This document shows, in pieces, positions 45,226 to 56,180 of a stretch of DNA of 64,000 nucleotides. The stretch spans positions 4,862,441 to 4,926,440 of the forward strand of contig BCKC01000001.1 of the NCBI GenBank assembly GCA_001600455.1. The letters are read 5' to 3'. This stretch comes from Endocalyx cinctus (lineage: Eukaryota; Ascomycota; Sordariomycetes; Amphisphaeriales; Apiosporaceae). The first letter of the stretch is position 1. Every line of letters starts with the position of its first letter. The notes beneath the pieces are model-generated. The model did no database searches. It saw nothing but the letters and a program-made list of their open reading frames with translations, and had not been told where the DNA came from. The position numbers and the translations under genes were made by a program.

Positions 45226-46855
45226 TTTGATATTGGAAGATCGACTCGATTTTTATGTACATGCATGTATTCTTCACCATAATACAGCGACTGAGGAACT
45301 AAAGGATGAGATAAAATAAAGAAATGAGATTGATCAGTTAACTACATATTTATAATATAGCGGTACGAGAGTCTTTTTTTTTTTTTTTTTCCTTCCTAAA
45401 TACGGAATACATCAAGAGGTTTTCTTGGAAAATAGCTGACCCCTTGTCCATGAAACGGGTAATCTAGAAAAATATCGTATCCGAAAGTTGCATTCATGCG
45501 TATCCACAACGGCCAAGCAATGCGAATTAGGGAAGCTGGAAATATTTTCTTCTCGTGTTAGACGCGCTAAATTGTAATCCAAATTAACTAAACCTGATCA
45601 TTTCGGTTTAGCCACTTTAGATATTTTCATCACGGAACCTCTCCCGAGCTGTTTCCACCTTCGCCAATCACCAGTCACTTAAATCAGATCATCTAAAAAT
45701 AAATACACACACATTTACTGTGTATATGTTAATTCGGTTATACACTAACAGGCAGCGCTTCAACTTTCAAAAGACAGAGTTATATTCCATCTAGTAATAT
45801 CACCTAATTATTCTCTCTACTCCTAGTTGATATTAGGAAGGGATGCCAAGTTTGAAACGTAGAAAGAAAATACGTGTAGATACGAAAGTAACGTATCTTT
45901 AGCGCAAGGTTAGCTAAGTGGATCTTTTACATTGTTTAATGCATTTTTCCTAATTTGAGATCGGAGATAGTGAAGATGTCTTGATGTAAGAATATTAAGG
46001 AGTACCAGAGCCGTAGAAAGGAGTATCATAATATGTATAGATTCTAGTAACTGAGCATGTACTTCTATGACCGGTACGAAAATCCCTTAGATTATCATCC
46101 GGATATAGCAATAATAACTGAATGCTTTGTTGACGTGGAAATAGAGTTCGTCTCATTTCTTTGGAAAATAATAAGGACCTCCACCACCATGCTACCCTAG
46201 TCGGGAGTGATCTCGAACTGAGTGGAATGTTACTAGAGTTAAGAAGGAATTTGACAGCCGCTAGATACTAACTAGTACTTGAACTGGCGCAGAAGCAAGT
46301 CGCCCATAAAGTTAGATCAAAACATGATGCGATACGTGGAGGAAATTTATTCTTCGCGCACTTGAGCTTATTAAAGTACCGATTATAGCAACTAAAAAAA
46401 TAACATGTAACATACCGACTTAACCCTCGTATTCTAGCCATAGTCGACGTCTGATTTCTTTGACCTGGATAGTCAACTGAACTCGAGACTTAAACTCGTC
46501 CGTGCGCTCCGATCTATCATTACCTTCGCTTACAGTCGCTAGACTTCATAAGAAGTTGTCACAAAGAACATACATCTCCGATAATGACCTTGTTCTCAAA
46601 GTTACTTGCAATCAAAGATCCTTTGTCTAGATAGCATTAGCATATTAGATATCGCACGGCACCATGCCAAATTCATAATTACTGCTCTGAACGACCTTGA
46701 ATATTTGAGATGTGACAATATACATGCGAAAGTTTCATCACCCAGTACACGACCCTGGCTACCAAATATAAAATTATTTCCAGTCATTTGCTAGATCCGA
46801 GGGCTTCTTGTGAGTAAATAAACAATCAACTATCCCCTTGTTAACTGCTGTCATA
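45226..46855. other. Gene-free spacer between accessory and conserved block
   Basis: A 1.6 kb AT-rich stretch with a T17 run at 45374-45390 and no recognisable gene. It separates the peroxidase from the first gene of the conserved block. Confidence 0.5.
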
Positions 46856-48589
46856 ATGGTGGAGACAGCAGTAAACTTGAACCCAACGCCTGCTGATCTA
46901 CGGTCTTCACGTCTTAGTTTCGGCGTAGAGATTGAGTTTCTAGTCCCGTATATCTACGATGATCAGGATGACCCTCAAAAAGACGTGGTCGGGCTTGCGC
47001 CTGTCATGCGTCTCCAGCGGCCGGGCCCTCAAGAGAGCGTAAACTACTTGGATGATTTCGTGAAAGATCGTATCGAGTCTTTGGTCCGGACGTATTACGA
47101 CCTGAAAAGCAAGGGAGACTACGAAGCATACGCCAGCTGGGAATTCGGTTATGACATGACGGTGACGGCGGACGCCACCGACCCGCACGGATACAAATTC
47201 CAGGCCGTGAGCCTCGAGATTCAGTCCCCCGTCGAGTACACGATTCCGGAGGCGTTCAAGGCCATTAGACAGACTACCGGGCTGATAACAAGCACGTATC
47301 GCGCTTACGTGAACAAGACGTGCGGGATACACGTGCACATCGGGCAAGGAGAGGACAGCTTCAGCCTCGAGGCGATGCGCCGAATCGCCTCGCTCTGCTG
47401 GGCCACCGAGCCCTTGCTATCGACCCTCGTCGACCCCGTCCGCCTCGTCAACCCCAACTGCCGTAGCATGCGCCACCGGTCCCTATTCTCCCGCGACCTT
47501 TTGCAGGTGGAAGACCTGATCCTGTCGGGCCACCACGACCCCGACGATTTCGCGAGGCGGTTCTCGAAGATAGACCAAAACTTGGAGAAAGTACTGGTAG
47601 CCGACGTTTGCCGGTCATATACCGGAGCCGAACGACGGCACGGGGAGGCGCCCATCGTCAGTCGTGAAGAGCAGGTGACCGAGGATGCGATTCTGGAGTT
47701 TATGAAGACGAGGCAGTCAGGTCATTACGAGCCATTCTTGGGAGAGGGAAAGTCGTTGGGGAGGAAGCCGGTATTAATCAAAAGTAAGTATGATGACCTC
47801 GATAAGCAGATCGAGATGCGAATTGAACAGTATCTCGCGACAGAGTATACCTCAGAAAGTAAAAAGCCTCCGCGGAAAGAAAAACGAAGATCGGTTCGCA
47901 CGCGCGGTATGGACCGACAAACGGAAGAACCTTTGAACCCAAAGGAATTAAGACGATTAGAAAAGAAATACCTTAATCCAGTTGGCCTTGGAGATGATGA
48001 AGATGTAATGTACGAGCCCCAGCAATATGCACCGGATCCAGGCGTATGGAGCGGTGTCCAGATGATTTTCAACTGCCGGTCAGTTTGTGAGATTAGCAAG
48101 AACATCGCGCCCGCACCACCCTTAGGTCGGTACGCGACGGTGAACTTCCAACACTTTGGGTGCAACCAGCTATTACAGCGGGCGCAATTAGCCGACGGGA
48201 CGGTGGGACGGCTTCAAGGGCCGGGTACTTTCCTGGGTCCCAAGAAAACGATTGAGTTTCGACTTCACGAAGGTAGCCTCGATGGCGTATGGATCGAAAC
48301 TTGGAGTAGAATATGCGCCGGCTTAGTCAAATTCGCCATGGAGGCTCCGGTCGGACAATTTCTTCGCGTTATAGCGAGCTGCGCCGAGAGTGACACGGAG
48401 GCTTCCGAATACGACGTCCTTGACTTGCTCGACGATATCGGTCTCTTCGCAGAAGCTGAGATCGCTGAGAAGCGCTTTCGTGACAACGGAACCCAGTGGA
48501 CGGCGATTTTAGAAGATGTGGTAGATGACTCTAGGTCCAGTGACAGGTCAAGTACTAGTTCCGGTCGCCCGCAGTGCCCAACGCAATAA
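46856..48589 (+). CDS. Putative amidoligase (PF12224 family)
   Basis: An intronless protein of 577 residues starting at ATG 46856; a TTG start further upstream in the same frame is not credible. Family marks in order are FGVEIEF near residue 25, a long helical segment, KTCGIHVHIG (the conserved Cys-Gly-x-His-x-His) and KTIEFRLHEG. These belong to the amidoligase branch of the glutamine-synthetase-like fold, thought to form amide bonds using ATP. Fungal members have no established substrate. A lysine/arginine-rich insert (about residues 335-375) and a Ser-rich tail are outside the core. It is the first gene of the conserved block. Confidence 0.88.
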   Translation: MVETAVNLNPTPADLRSSRLSFGVEIEFLVPYIYDDQDDPQKDVVGLAPVMRLQRPGPQESVNYLDDFVKDRIESLVRTYYDLKSKGDYEAYASWEFGYDMTVTADATDPHGYKFQAVSLEIQSPVEYTIPEAFKAIRQTTGLITSTYRAYVNKTCGIHVHIGQGEDSFSLEAMRRIASLCWATEPLLSTLVDPVRLVNPNCRSMRHRSLFSRDLLQVEDLILSGHHDPDDFARRFSKIDQNLEKVLVADVCRSYTGAERRHGEAPIVSREEQVTEDAILEFMKTRQSGHYEPFLGEGKSLGRKPVLIKSKYDDLDKQIEMRIEQYLATEYTSESKKPPRKEKRRSVRTRGMDRQTEEPLNPKELRRLEKKYLNPVGLGDDEDVMYEPQQYAPDPGVWSGVQMIFNCRSVCEISKNIAPAPPLGRYATVNFQHFGCNQLLQRAQLADGTVGRLQGPGTFLGPKKTIEFRLHEGSLDGVWIETWSRICAGLVKFAMEAPVGQFLRVIASCAESDTEASEYDVLDLLDDIGLFAEAEIAEKRFRDNGTQWTAILEDVVDDSRSSDRSSTSSGRPQCPTQ

Positions 48590-48866
48590 GAGATGTCTCA
48601 TTGAGCAAAAAAACAAAAACAAAAATCGGAACATATCTCGCAACAGCAACGGAATAGGATGAAGACATACACGAAAGTTGTAATACTAGCTGTATCGTCT
48701 ATTTGATACTAACGGGTATATTGTAGGTACTGACTGGCGCAAGCGTGTATATATACCGGGATGGTAGTAAAACTAAATAATTTAAAAGATACTAGAGTAT
48801 CAACCCAAGGTAAATATACAGCTCGCTACCTAGGCAAGTAATTTCATACGGAAGACCGCATATAAA

Positions 48867-49901
48867 CTACATAGCCGCCCACTCTAAACAGAAGGTTCTC
48901 ACCGGCAGTCTTCGTCCTTCAATAGAGTTGAGGTTTGGAGACAAATCCGCTACGGAACCAGTGATCACAGTGCTGATACCCGTTGCTCTATTGTCTTTAG
49001 CTTCAGGTGTGATCGCACCGCCTATCAAATATCCTTTCTTCACGCCCGTACCAAGACGAACCCCGGAAAGAAGATCTAACATGCTAAGTTCTTCGTCCCA
49101 TCCGTAGTGTGTTGCTTGGAAATGACTGTGAAATCTTAAGGGGTCGCCGGGATATACATTGTAGTCACACCCAAAGCGCAGGCCGGACATCATGTAATAA
49201 CCTCTGTCCTGCAGATGCGCGTACAGGGGATACGCAGCTGGAACCTCGACTTTCACTGAATACTGTTTTGAGATTGAGTTGCCATCTTTGATAGGTAACA
49301 AGAGCTTGGAACTTGTGGTTGGTGTGATCAAAAATGTTCCTGAGTTAGTAGATGCTTCACCAGGCGGCTCATTCGGTGGATTTTTGGTAGGTGGTAGTGA
49401 AGGTTCGAAAAGGTTTACATTAACCGAGCCAGCATCGCTTACACTTGAGGTAGCGGAAGGGCCATCATCGGTTGTTTTGTTTTTCTTCTTTTTGTTCTTT
49501 GAAGCTTCTATCTGCTTATTCGACAGTGACTTCTTATGTTTCTTTTGCTCTTCCATGAACGCTGAATATAACATCCTCCCCTCGCTTTTAAGCGCCTCCA
49601 GATAAGCCTTACGTCCCGAGTCGTCAAGTGAAGAAAGATGTGCAGGATGAGCCAAGACATCATCGACGACATATGCAATACTCTTATCGATTAATACTTG
49701 TACTTCCTCAGGCATGAGCTCAAGAGGTAGACCCGTTAATACGTTTTGGTTTGGAACCTGTGGTATAGTGCCGGCAAAAACAGAGCAGATGTTATGACTT
49801 CGACGTAGGTACATTATTTCGTCAATATCGAACAGCAAATATCGGCCTGCCACCTTCGAAATCTTCACAAGAGGGCGGTTGCCCGCCTCAGAGGAAGACA
49901 T
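48867..49901 (-). CDS. SEN34: tRNA-splicing endonuclease subunit Sen34
   Basis: A catalytic subunit of the nuclear tRNA-intron endonuclease that cuts the 3' splice site of pre-tRNAs. It is an intronless 344-residue frame. The N-terminal domain (AGRYLLFDIDEIMYLRR) is followed by a basic, low-complexity linker with a KKKKNK patch and then the nuclease domain. The catalytic triad is visible as Tyr in NVYPGDP, His in RFHSHF and Lys in GVKKGYLIGG. The RGYYM and FGCDY segments are also typical. Size and layout match fungal Sen34. It is a single-copy housekeeping gene and a useful anchor for synteny. Confidence 0.95.
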   Translation of the reverse strand: MSSSEAGNRPLVKISKVAGRYLLFDIDEIMYLRRSHNICSVFAGTIPQVPNQNVLTGLPLELMPEEVQVLIDKSIAYVVDDVLAHPAHLSSLDDSGRKAYLEALKSEGRMLYSAFMEEQKKHKKSLSNKQIEASKNKKKKNKTTDDGPSATSSVSDAGSVNVNLFEPSLPPTKNPPNEPPGEASTNSGTFLITPTTSSKLLLPIKDGNSISKQYSVKVEVPAAYPLYAHLQDRGYYMMSGLRFGCDYNVYPGDPLRFHSHFQATHYGWDEELSMLDLLSGVRLGTGVKKGYLIGGAITPEAKDNRATGISTVITGSVADLSPNLNSIEGRRLPVRTFCLEWAAM

Positions 49902-50357
49902 TTCTATGAATCTAGAGTAGAGATCGAGTCAGTCTTCAACTTCTATATTTGGAGACGAAGTAATTTGATCTGGTTGTTGAACAATCATATTTATTTGGAT
50001 TGAAGGTATTTTTCAACAGTTGCAATTCAGGGGATTGACAGATATTGATAGGTGTAATCATGTGTTCAGTCTTCTAGGAAAATTTTGCGGTTGACTCACT
50101 ACTTATCACGGTTGAAAAAAAAAGGTGTATGTGTGAGGAAAAAAAAAAAAAGAATAATAAAGGTGGTAGTTATTTACTCAAGATTAGTACGGAGTAGTCT
50201 TGAGGGAAAAAAAAAAATTGGTGTAAAAGGTGGGGCCTATCCACAGTAGGTTCCAGCGATTAGGTGCCTTTTTAGGCACTGTATGCCCCGTATTGTGTGG
50301 TGAGTCAAAAACCGGAGAAATTATATGAAATTGAAGATATTAAATTTCTAATAGGCT
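49902..50357. other. Spacer between SEN34 and ELP4
   Basis: A 456 bp AT-rich spacer upstream of SEN34 with A-rich runs near 50108-50120, 50139-50150 and 50207-50216. No gene was found. Confidence 0.45.
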
Positions 50358-51585
50358 TCAAAACTCCATTTTGGCCTTACCAGAATCTGATACCTTGTTT
50401 GATTCTTCTTCAATGTCCGCAGGAGGTAGGTAGAAAGGTTTAATAATTAAACCTTTAGATCGACTCAAACTGAATGACTGATCGTGAAGGGCAGACTGCT
50501 CGCAAGCTCCACCTCCTTTCTCGTGAAATATTGGAAGCCTGTGTACCTTTAAAAGGCCTTGCATCTGTTCTTCGGACTTCGAATCTGATTTTGACGATGG
50601 AGGTGGAATATGAATAGGTGTGGATTGAAGAGGAATCAGCTCGAGGACCCCGTCACATAAAAGTTCCATCCATCGGGTTAATCCACTCGTCCGAGGGTAG
50701 AGAGTGAGGGGTAACGTTATCATTACAGTTAGTCTGGTCGGATATTGTCTAAGCAAAGCTCTTAATGAATGAATAAATTGTAGAATCTCATCAGGGCGAG
50801 AGGAAGAGCTCGAGTACATCGTTGGCGAAAGCACATTTGGTACAACAACTCTATGGATCCAAGAGGTCGGCGAGTTTTCTAGTTTAGCCGTTACATCTTT
50901 TATAAAGAGCTTGAGTGCAGATAACGATGATGCACTTGCTCGAACTCCTGGGCTGGGACCATCCATGGATGAATGAAAGCCAACCTGACCTTTCACATCT
51001 TTAGGGTTGAGCTTTTTGCTCAAATCAAACGTATGACAAAAAATCGAACTTTTCTCAGGCCCATTTTGGCCTACCTGGACTTCTCTTCCTAAACTCATAG
51101 TAAGATAAAGTATTTAGAACGGAAGGTGACGAAGCAGAAACTAGAAACTTACCTCTTTGAGCTCCCGCCTGGCCCAAGTTTTCATACCTCCAAGCAATTT
51201 TCATTTTATCACCGGAGGCTGCGTCCGACTTACTGGTCCGTTTGTCATTCGTCGACAGACCGGGCAAATCAGCGCGCCAGCTTTCGTACATCCCAAGCAC
51301 ATGGACCTGGTGTCCCTGAACTAGACCTTCAGCGACATAATACCGCAGGAGCACACCGGCGAAGTCGGTTGTTCCATGCTCTTCAATAAGTAAAGAAGTG
51401 CCTAAGGGTAGTCCAGAGTGACCCGCAAGTAAATTGTCCAAAGACAAAGTTCCTGTAGAAGTAGTTGGTCTGCCATCTAGAGGAGATGGCCTGGTTCCCG
51501 GGATAGGCACGTTTTCTGATTTGGATACTGCAGATTGAGATGACGAGGATGTGTTGATTACAGTGTTTCGTTTTCGGAAAGACAT
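50358..51585 (-). CDS. ELP4: Elongator complex subunit Elp4 (PAXNEB)
   Basis: A RecA-like subunit of the Elp4-5-6 hexamer of Elongator, which modifies wobble uridine of tRNAs. Exon 1 is 51585-51153 and exon 2 is 51088-50358 with a 64 bp intron, for 387 residues. The start MSFRKRN is the usual fungal Elp4 N-terminus; an upstream TTG in frame is not credible. Family marks are GLPLGTSLLIEEHG (the degenerate P-loop region), HVLGM and WRYENLG at the exon junction, and HRLPI followed by a Ser-rich, conserved C-terminus (KGLIIKPFYLPP). It lies next to SEN34 on the same strand, another tRNA-processing gene. Confidence 0.94.
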
Positions 51586-52261
51586 TTCTTCGGGTCCTAA
51601 TCCCAGTAGCCTATGTGAGAGTCGACTAGGATGGAACCAACCAAGTAAGACTTTCAAATATTAACGACGCTTGGTCAGGAGGAATAGAGGAACCGAAACG
51701 AAGTTATATAAAATGTTGGGTAAAAATCCCTTTCTTAAGGTGGGGGTGTACGATTGAGGATAAGCACTGTGTATATGACTAACATGACGTTTATTCATTG
51801 CCCAGGTGGTGTAGATACTTAAGTAAGAGGTACCTATCCAGCTACCTTAGTCTGGAGAAATAAATTTTAGTCGCTTACCAGGGTAAGGTACTGTAGCATA
51901 GCACGTTACCGTGGACATTAGGTACAATTTAGTGCTGCTATAGAGCCGAGCTTGCAGTATAGAGCCGCATGCCTTCCCTATGGTGTTCTTTAAGTCAGTG
52001 CTCACCGCTTTCAATGGTCTCCATAATAATTTTTGTAGACTTTCTCCTACTTCCATCTTCCATTGATTCCAAACTTCGCCCCTCGTCCACCGTCTACCAA
52101 GGACAACGTTCAGTCTCTCAGGCCATACACTCTAGAGTAACTTCTACAGCGCGCGGAATTTATTTTCCAACAATCTATTTACACAACTCAGGCCTAACGT
52201 TATCACCTAGCAAGAGGAAAAACGTCTTAGAAGTCAAAAGAGTTCTCTCAAGACCGAAACG
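51586..52261. promoter_or_regulatory. Divergent promoter of ELP4 and RPB8
   Basis: A 676 bp spacer separating two divergent housekeeping genes. It contains short open frames without resemblance to known proteins. The RPB8 side is CT-rich close to the start. Confidence 0.4.
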
Positions 52262-52814
52262 ATGTCGAACCTGGCCGGAGATGCGCAACTCTTCGAGGAC
52301 ACCTTCACGATAACCGAATATGACCAGTCAAAATATGATCGCGCGGCGCGTATTACGGGTACCTCTACCGACAACATGACGCAGATGAAGCTCGACATTA
52401 ACGTTGAGCTTTTCCCATGCCATGAAGGCGAAACCTTACAGGTTGTCTTGGCCACAAGCCTTTCGCTCGATGGTAGCCAGAAAGATGACGAAGACGAGAG
52501 CAAAGGCTGGCGCGATGTTCGCGGAGAGTCTACTTTGGCAGATATGTACGACTACGTGTGTTACGGAAAGATCTACAAATTCGAGGACGGTGTTGATGGA
52601 CAGACTATGTTAGTGGCTTTGTCCCTTTCTCTCTTGTTCTTCTTTGATTTACCATCCACATGTGTAGAAAGATATGAATAATATTGCTGACAATGATGAT
52701 GATAATAGCCGTGCTTACATCTCTTTCGGAGGCCTGTTAATGATGCTGGAGGGCCCATACAAAAAACTGACACCGTTGCGCGTTGAAAACACCTACCTCC
52801 TGGTTAAGAAATGA
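52262..52814 (+). CDS. RPB8: RNA polymerase subunit Rpb8 (ABC14.5)
   Basis: A small subunit common to RNA polymerases I, II and III. Exon 1 is 52262-52608 and exon 2 is 52709-52814, joined across a 100 bp intron, for 150 residues, the normal length. The N-terminus reads LFEDTFTI, followed by the RAARI segment, MYDYVCYGKIYKFE in the middle, and the conserved C-terminal FGGLLMMLEG and NTYLLVKK. All fit the OB-like fold of the family. It is a single-copy core gene with no oddities. Confidence 0.97.
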
Positions 52815-53162
52815 GTTAATCGTCTAGTTCGATCCATCAAGTCTTCTTTTACGATAATACGACAGATGGATCGCCTATATCCATGCATTTAACGGATAAA
52901 TGGGAGAGGAATGGAGTTCTAAGAGGCATTAAAAAGTGTATAGCGTCCTTTTGTTTTCATTATAGCAGGCATCTCAAGAGGGATTATCTAGAATCAGCTA
53001 CGTATTGATCCATTCAATATTCATTTCGTCTGTCTGGTTATCCTATCTTTTTGTATTCGAGGCAACGAGAAGTGTATACCCCAGTAGTTAGGCTCAAAAC
53101 GACGAGGGAAGAGGATGATGACCTCGCCTTACATGTACTTAAATAGTCATTAGTAGAGGCTC
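52815..53162. terminator. Convergent 3' spacer of RPB8 and Nudix gene
   Basis: A 348 bp spacer between convergent genes. It is AT-rich on the RPB8 side. No other element was recognised. Confidence 0.35.
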
Positions 53163-54245
53163 TTAAGAGGGAACAGGAGGAGGTGCTAGGTGCGGGCCGG
53201 GAAAGGGGATTTTGCGATTCATCCGGCGCACGATCTCGTCGTAATCTGGCTCGTTTTCCGGTGTGATGATTCCGTGGCGGATGAAGAAATGAAGCAAGAT
53301 TAGGGCACAGTTCGCTTTGAAGGCGCCCTCCGCTAGCTTCTCCTGTACCTCGGGGACCGTCATCAGATAGAAATCAGAGACCTCGCCATCCTTGGGCGTC
53401 GGCTTCACGTCAGCCGGCAGCTCGATCTCGTACACCCACTGCATCTCCGGATAGATCTGTCCTAGCGGCTCGCCTCCGGCCCGTGCATCCGTGATTGATA
53501 TGCACGTAACCATGCCCGTGTAGTGCGCGCGCTCTCGCATCAACGCCTCTGGTAGGTTAGCCTCCTCGTCCGCTTCTCGTACCATTGCCTCAAACGGATC
53601 CTCTCCCGTCATGTAACCCCCCGCCGCCGTGTTGTCCAACATGCCCGGGTACGTAGACTTGTCAGCCGCCCGACGAGGTACCCAGATCTTCATCCCATGC
53701 TCGACCGTCTCGTCTCGCACGTATCCCGTCATGTGCATGCCGTAGCGGACGACACCCAGCAGACCGGTGGCGCTGCGCTCGAGGCTGAACAAAACCTCGT
53801 CGGCGTTCCCGTACACAGGCCATAGCTCGTCCCGCCAACCGCGCAAGATTTCGAACGTGTCTTTTTCTCGCCAGTACGCCATGACGGCGGCGACGTTGCG
53901 TGTGCGCTCAGGCTCGTCCCGTCCACCCTCGAAAGCGCGCACTATCCGCGTAGCTTCGTCTACGATTACAGGACCCCTGATCTCTTCCGGTATTGCCACC
54001 AGCTTGCGCACCGTCTCGCTGAGCATGTAGCCTAGGATCTGCCCATCTCTCCACTTAAACGTGTATAGGTTGCTGTTCAGAGCCTCGAAAGCCTCTGGTT
54101 CGGTGTCGTCGTAAGGAAAGCTAGAATTTGAGTGGGGTTAATTAATACCTCGTATTTCATATTCGAACGCGCAAAAACGCCAACAAACTTACGCATCCAC
54201 GGCCTTCATTATCTCGAGGTTATTCTTAAACTTAATTTCACCCAT
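53163..54245 (-). CDS. Nudix hydrolase with DUF4743 domain
   Basis: A 336-residue protein of the DUF4743-Nudix type (thiamine-pyrophosphokinase-related, like yeast YJR142W). Exon 1 is 54245-54193 and exon 2 is 54120-53163, with a 72 bp intron. The DUF4743 part occupies roughly the first 140 residues. The Nudix box lies in GGYMTGEDPFEAMVREADEE and is complete: Gly, then Glu, then READEE. Relatives hydrolyse damaged thiamine diphosphate (oxy- or oxothiamine forms). GC content is higher than in the neighbouring cluster genes, as is typical of a core gene. No oddities. Confidence 0.92.
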
Positions 54246-54932
54246 GGCTTTTTTCCTTGCTAGACCTTATTATGCGTATTGATCTCTGGTATGTAAGAAC
54301 CGAAAAGTATTTCTATGCGATATGCAAGATTAGAGATTTTAGTCCCTGGCCTGATTGATAACGCCGTATCTTTTATAATGACTTACGGAATTGGAATCCA
54401 GAGGTATCTTCGCTCAGATTAAGGAAAAGGCTAGTAAATTCTTTGGCCTTGAAGAAAGCTTAGGATCCTTTAGAATGTCCATTGTTAGTTGAAAAATAAT
54501 CAACAATTATGAAGAAAACAGAGTTCTGGCCCGCCCCGGTGTATTCAATTAAAAGGTGTTTTACATCTAATTTGGATCTCGCTCTTTGACCGGCTGACCC
54601 GGTGCCTTGCTTCTCACTTACTCTAACGCCTGACTGGGGGGGGGAAAGGATAGAGAACGGGAGGAAATGTGCCAGATTATATTAATTGTTATAGCCTGTA
54701 TATATATGAGTTTTTTACGCCCCTAAATTCGATATCACCCTTACGGTACAACCACATCGTCACATCCGGGTTAGTGCTGAATGCAACACAGCGCCCGTAC
54801 ATTATTCCTCTTTGAAAGCACTGGCCTGTTCGCTGATTTGAACATAATCCAATATTGACGATCAGGATATGCCGACTATTGTGGTACCGAATTTGGGCGT
54901 CTAGGTCGGTGTATACAGGCTTCTCTGCGAGT
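54246..54932. other. Spacer with a G9 run
   Basis: A 687 bp AT-rich spacer. It holds the Nudix promoter on the left and the 3' end of the cupin gene on the right. A G9 run lies near 54637. No gene was found. Confidence 0.45.
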
Positions 54933-55553
54933 TTAAGCACCGTTGGGTTCCCAACCTGGTGGCGCCAACTCAGAGCCATTGGGTGTAAACCCCGGAGCAA
55001 CTTGAACGATTGGAATATCTTGTTAGCTCGCTTTAAAGAGTCGGAACACATCACACTTACCCGTAGTCCCAACCAATGTCCAAGCCCCACAGCTCAATGC
55101 CTGCTGCCACTCGTTTGCCGGGATCACGACCTGTGGTCTCTGGTTGTGTAGTACGTCGGGGCCCAATAAATGACTACGCACCGGTGTACCATCATTGGAC
55201 GATGTGTACAGGGTGAGCGGTGCCCCGGCGTACCAATGCCAGACCTCGGTGGCGTTGATGACGCGATGCCAGATTGACCGACCGTCAGAGCCTTCGAGGA
55301 AGTAGTAGATGGCCGTACTAGCCGAGAAGTTGCCGTTGGGAGTGATCACAGTTGCGTTGTCGCGAAACGACTCGATGTAGTAACCCTTTTCGTCATTGGG
55401 GATCAGATCTAAAGCAGTAATGATTTCCTGTGCCGTGTATGGAAGTGATGTTTTGTTATAGGAGACGCGACCACAATCACATTGTGCGATGACTCCAGTT
55501 GGGAGAAAAGTAAGAGCCAAAGCGACGAACTTCAGGTAGGCTGGAATCATCAT
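54933..55553 (-). CDS. DUF985 cupin (PF06172) with N-terminal signal peptide
   Basis: A small beta-barrel protein of 186 residues. Exon 1 is 55553-55061 and exon 2 is 55000-54933, with a 60 bp intron. Family marks are IITALDLIPND near the start of the domain, YYIESFRD, STAIYYFLEGSDGRSIWHRV, EVWHWYAGAPL and HLLGPD. The His residues in WHRV and VWHWY match the cupin metal- or ligand-binding positions. An N-terminal hydrophobic segment (MMIPAYLKFVALALTFLPTG) before ...AQCDC looks like a signal peptide; most DUF985 proteins lack one, so this copy may be secreted or vacuolar. Start ATG 55553 is chosen because an earlier TTG in the same frame is not credible. Confidence 0.88.
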
Positions 55554-56180
55554 CCTGAAGAACACCTTAAGGTAATCAAGCAATCAAAAATTTAACTGCC
55601 GTTGTTTCTGCCTTTCAAGGTCAAGTTGTCGTCAATAAAGTGGTATACTTGGTCTCAATTGGCATTCCGCATTTACACGCTAATTATTTGGTATACAAGT
55701 CAACCATTCAAATGGATGAAACTGGGTCGCTTCAACAAAAAAAAAAAAAAAAAAGAGAAAAAGCAAGCAGTAATGTTTTATGAGCTGACCCTACGGATCG
55801 TCGGATACAGGGGCTTCATCACCTCCGACTATCTCATTTTCTGACGTATGACACTACCTTTAGCCTCCGTTGCTGACAGTCAGGTACCATCATCTTCGAG
55901 TTAATCCTCCCCCCCCCTAGGTAGTTAATAATTATCCCCGAAAGAAAATGTCATCATTTTTCTTCGACATCTACTTCGTATTAAACCTCAATCTGCATAT
56001 TAGAGTCCACTCGCAGCGCGCGCATTGTCTGGAGCGCGTGACTACCATCCAAATATACACTTATCTTAACTAAGGAAAAGAATTCACTCCAACAATATGA
56101 ACCACTTTATCACAACATCAGTGTTCGTGTCTGATATCCTCACCCAAAATATTCTTTGTTAAAATCTTTAAATTATCCTC
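55554..56180. other. Spacer with an A18 run
   Basis: A 627 bp AT-rich spacer with an A18 run at 55737-55754 and a C8 run near 55911. No gene was found. Confidence 0.45.
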
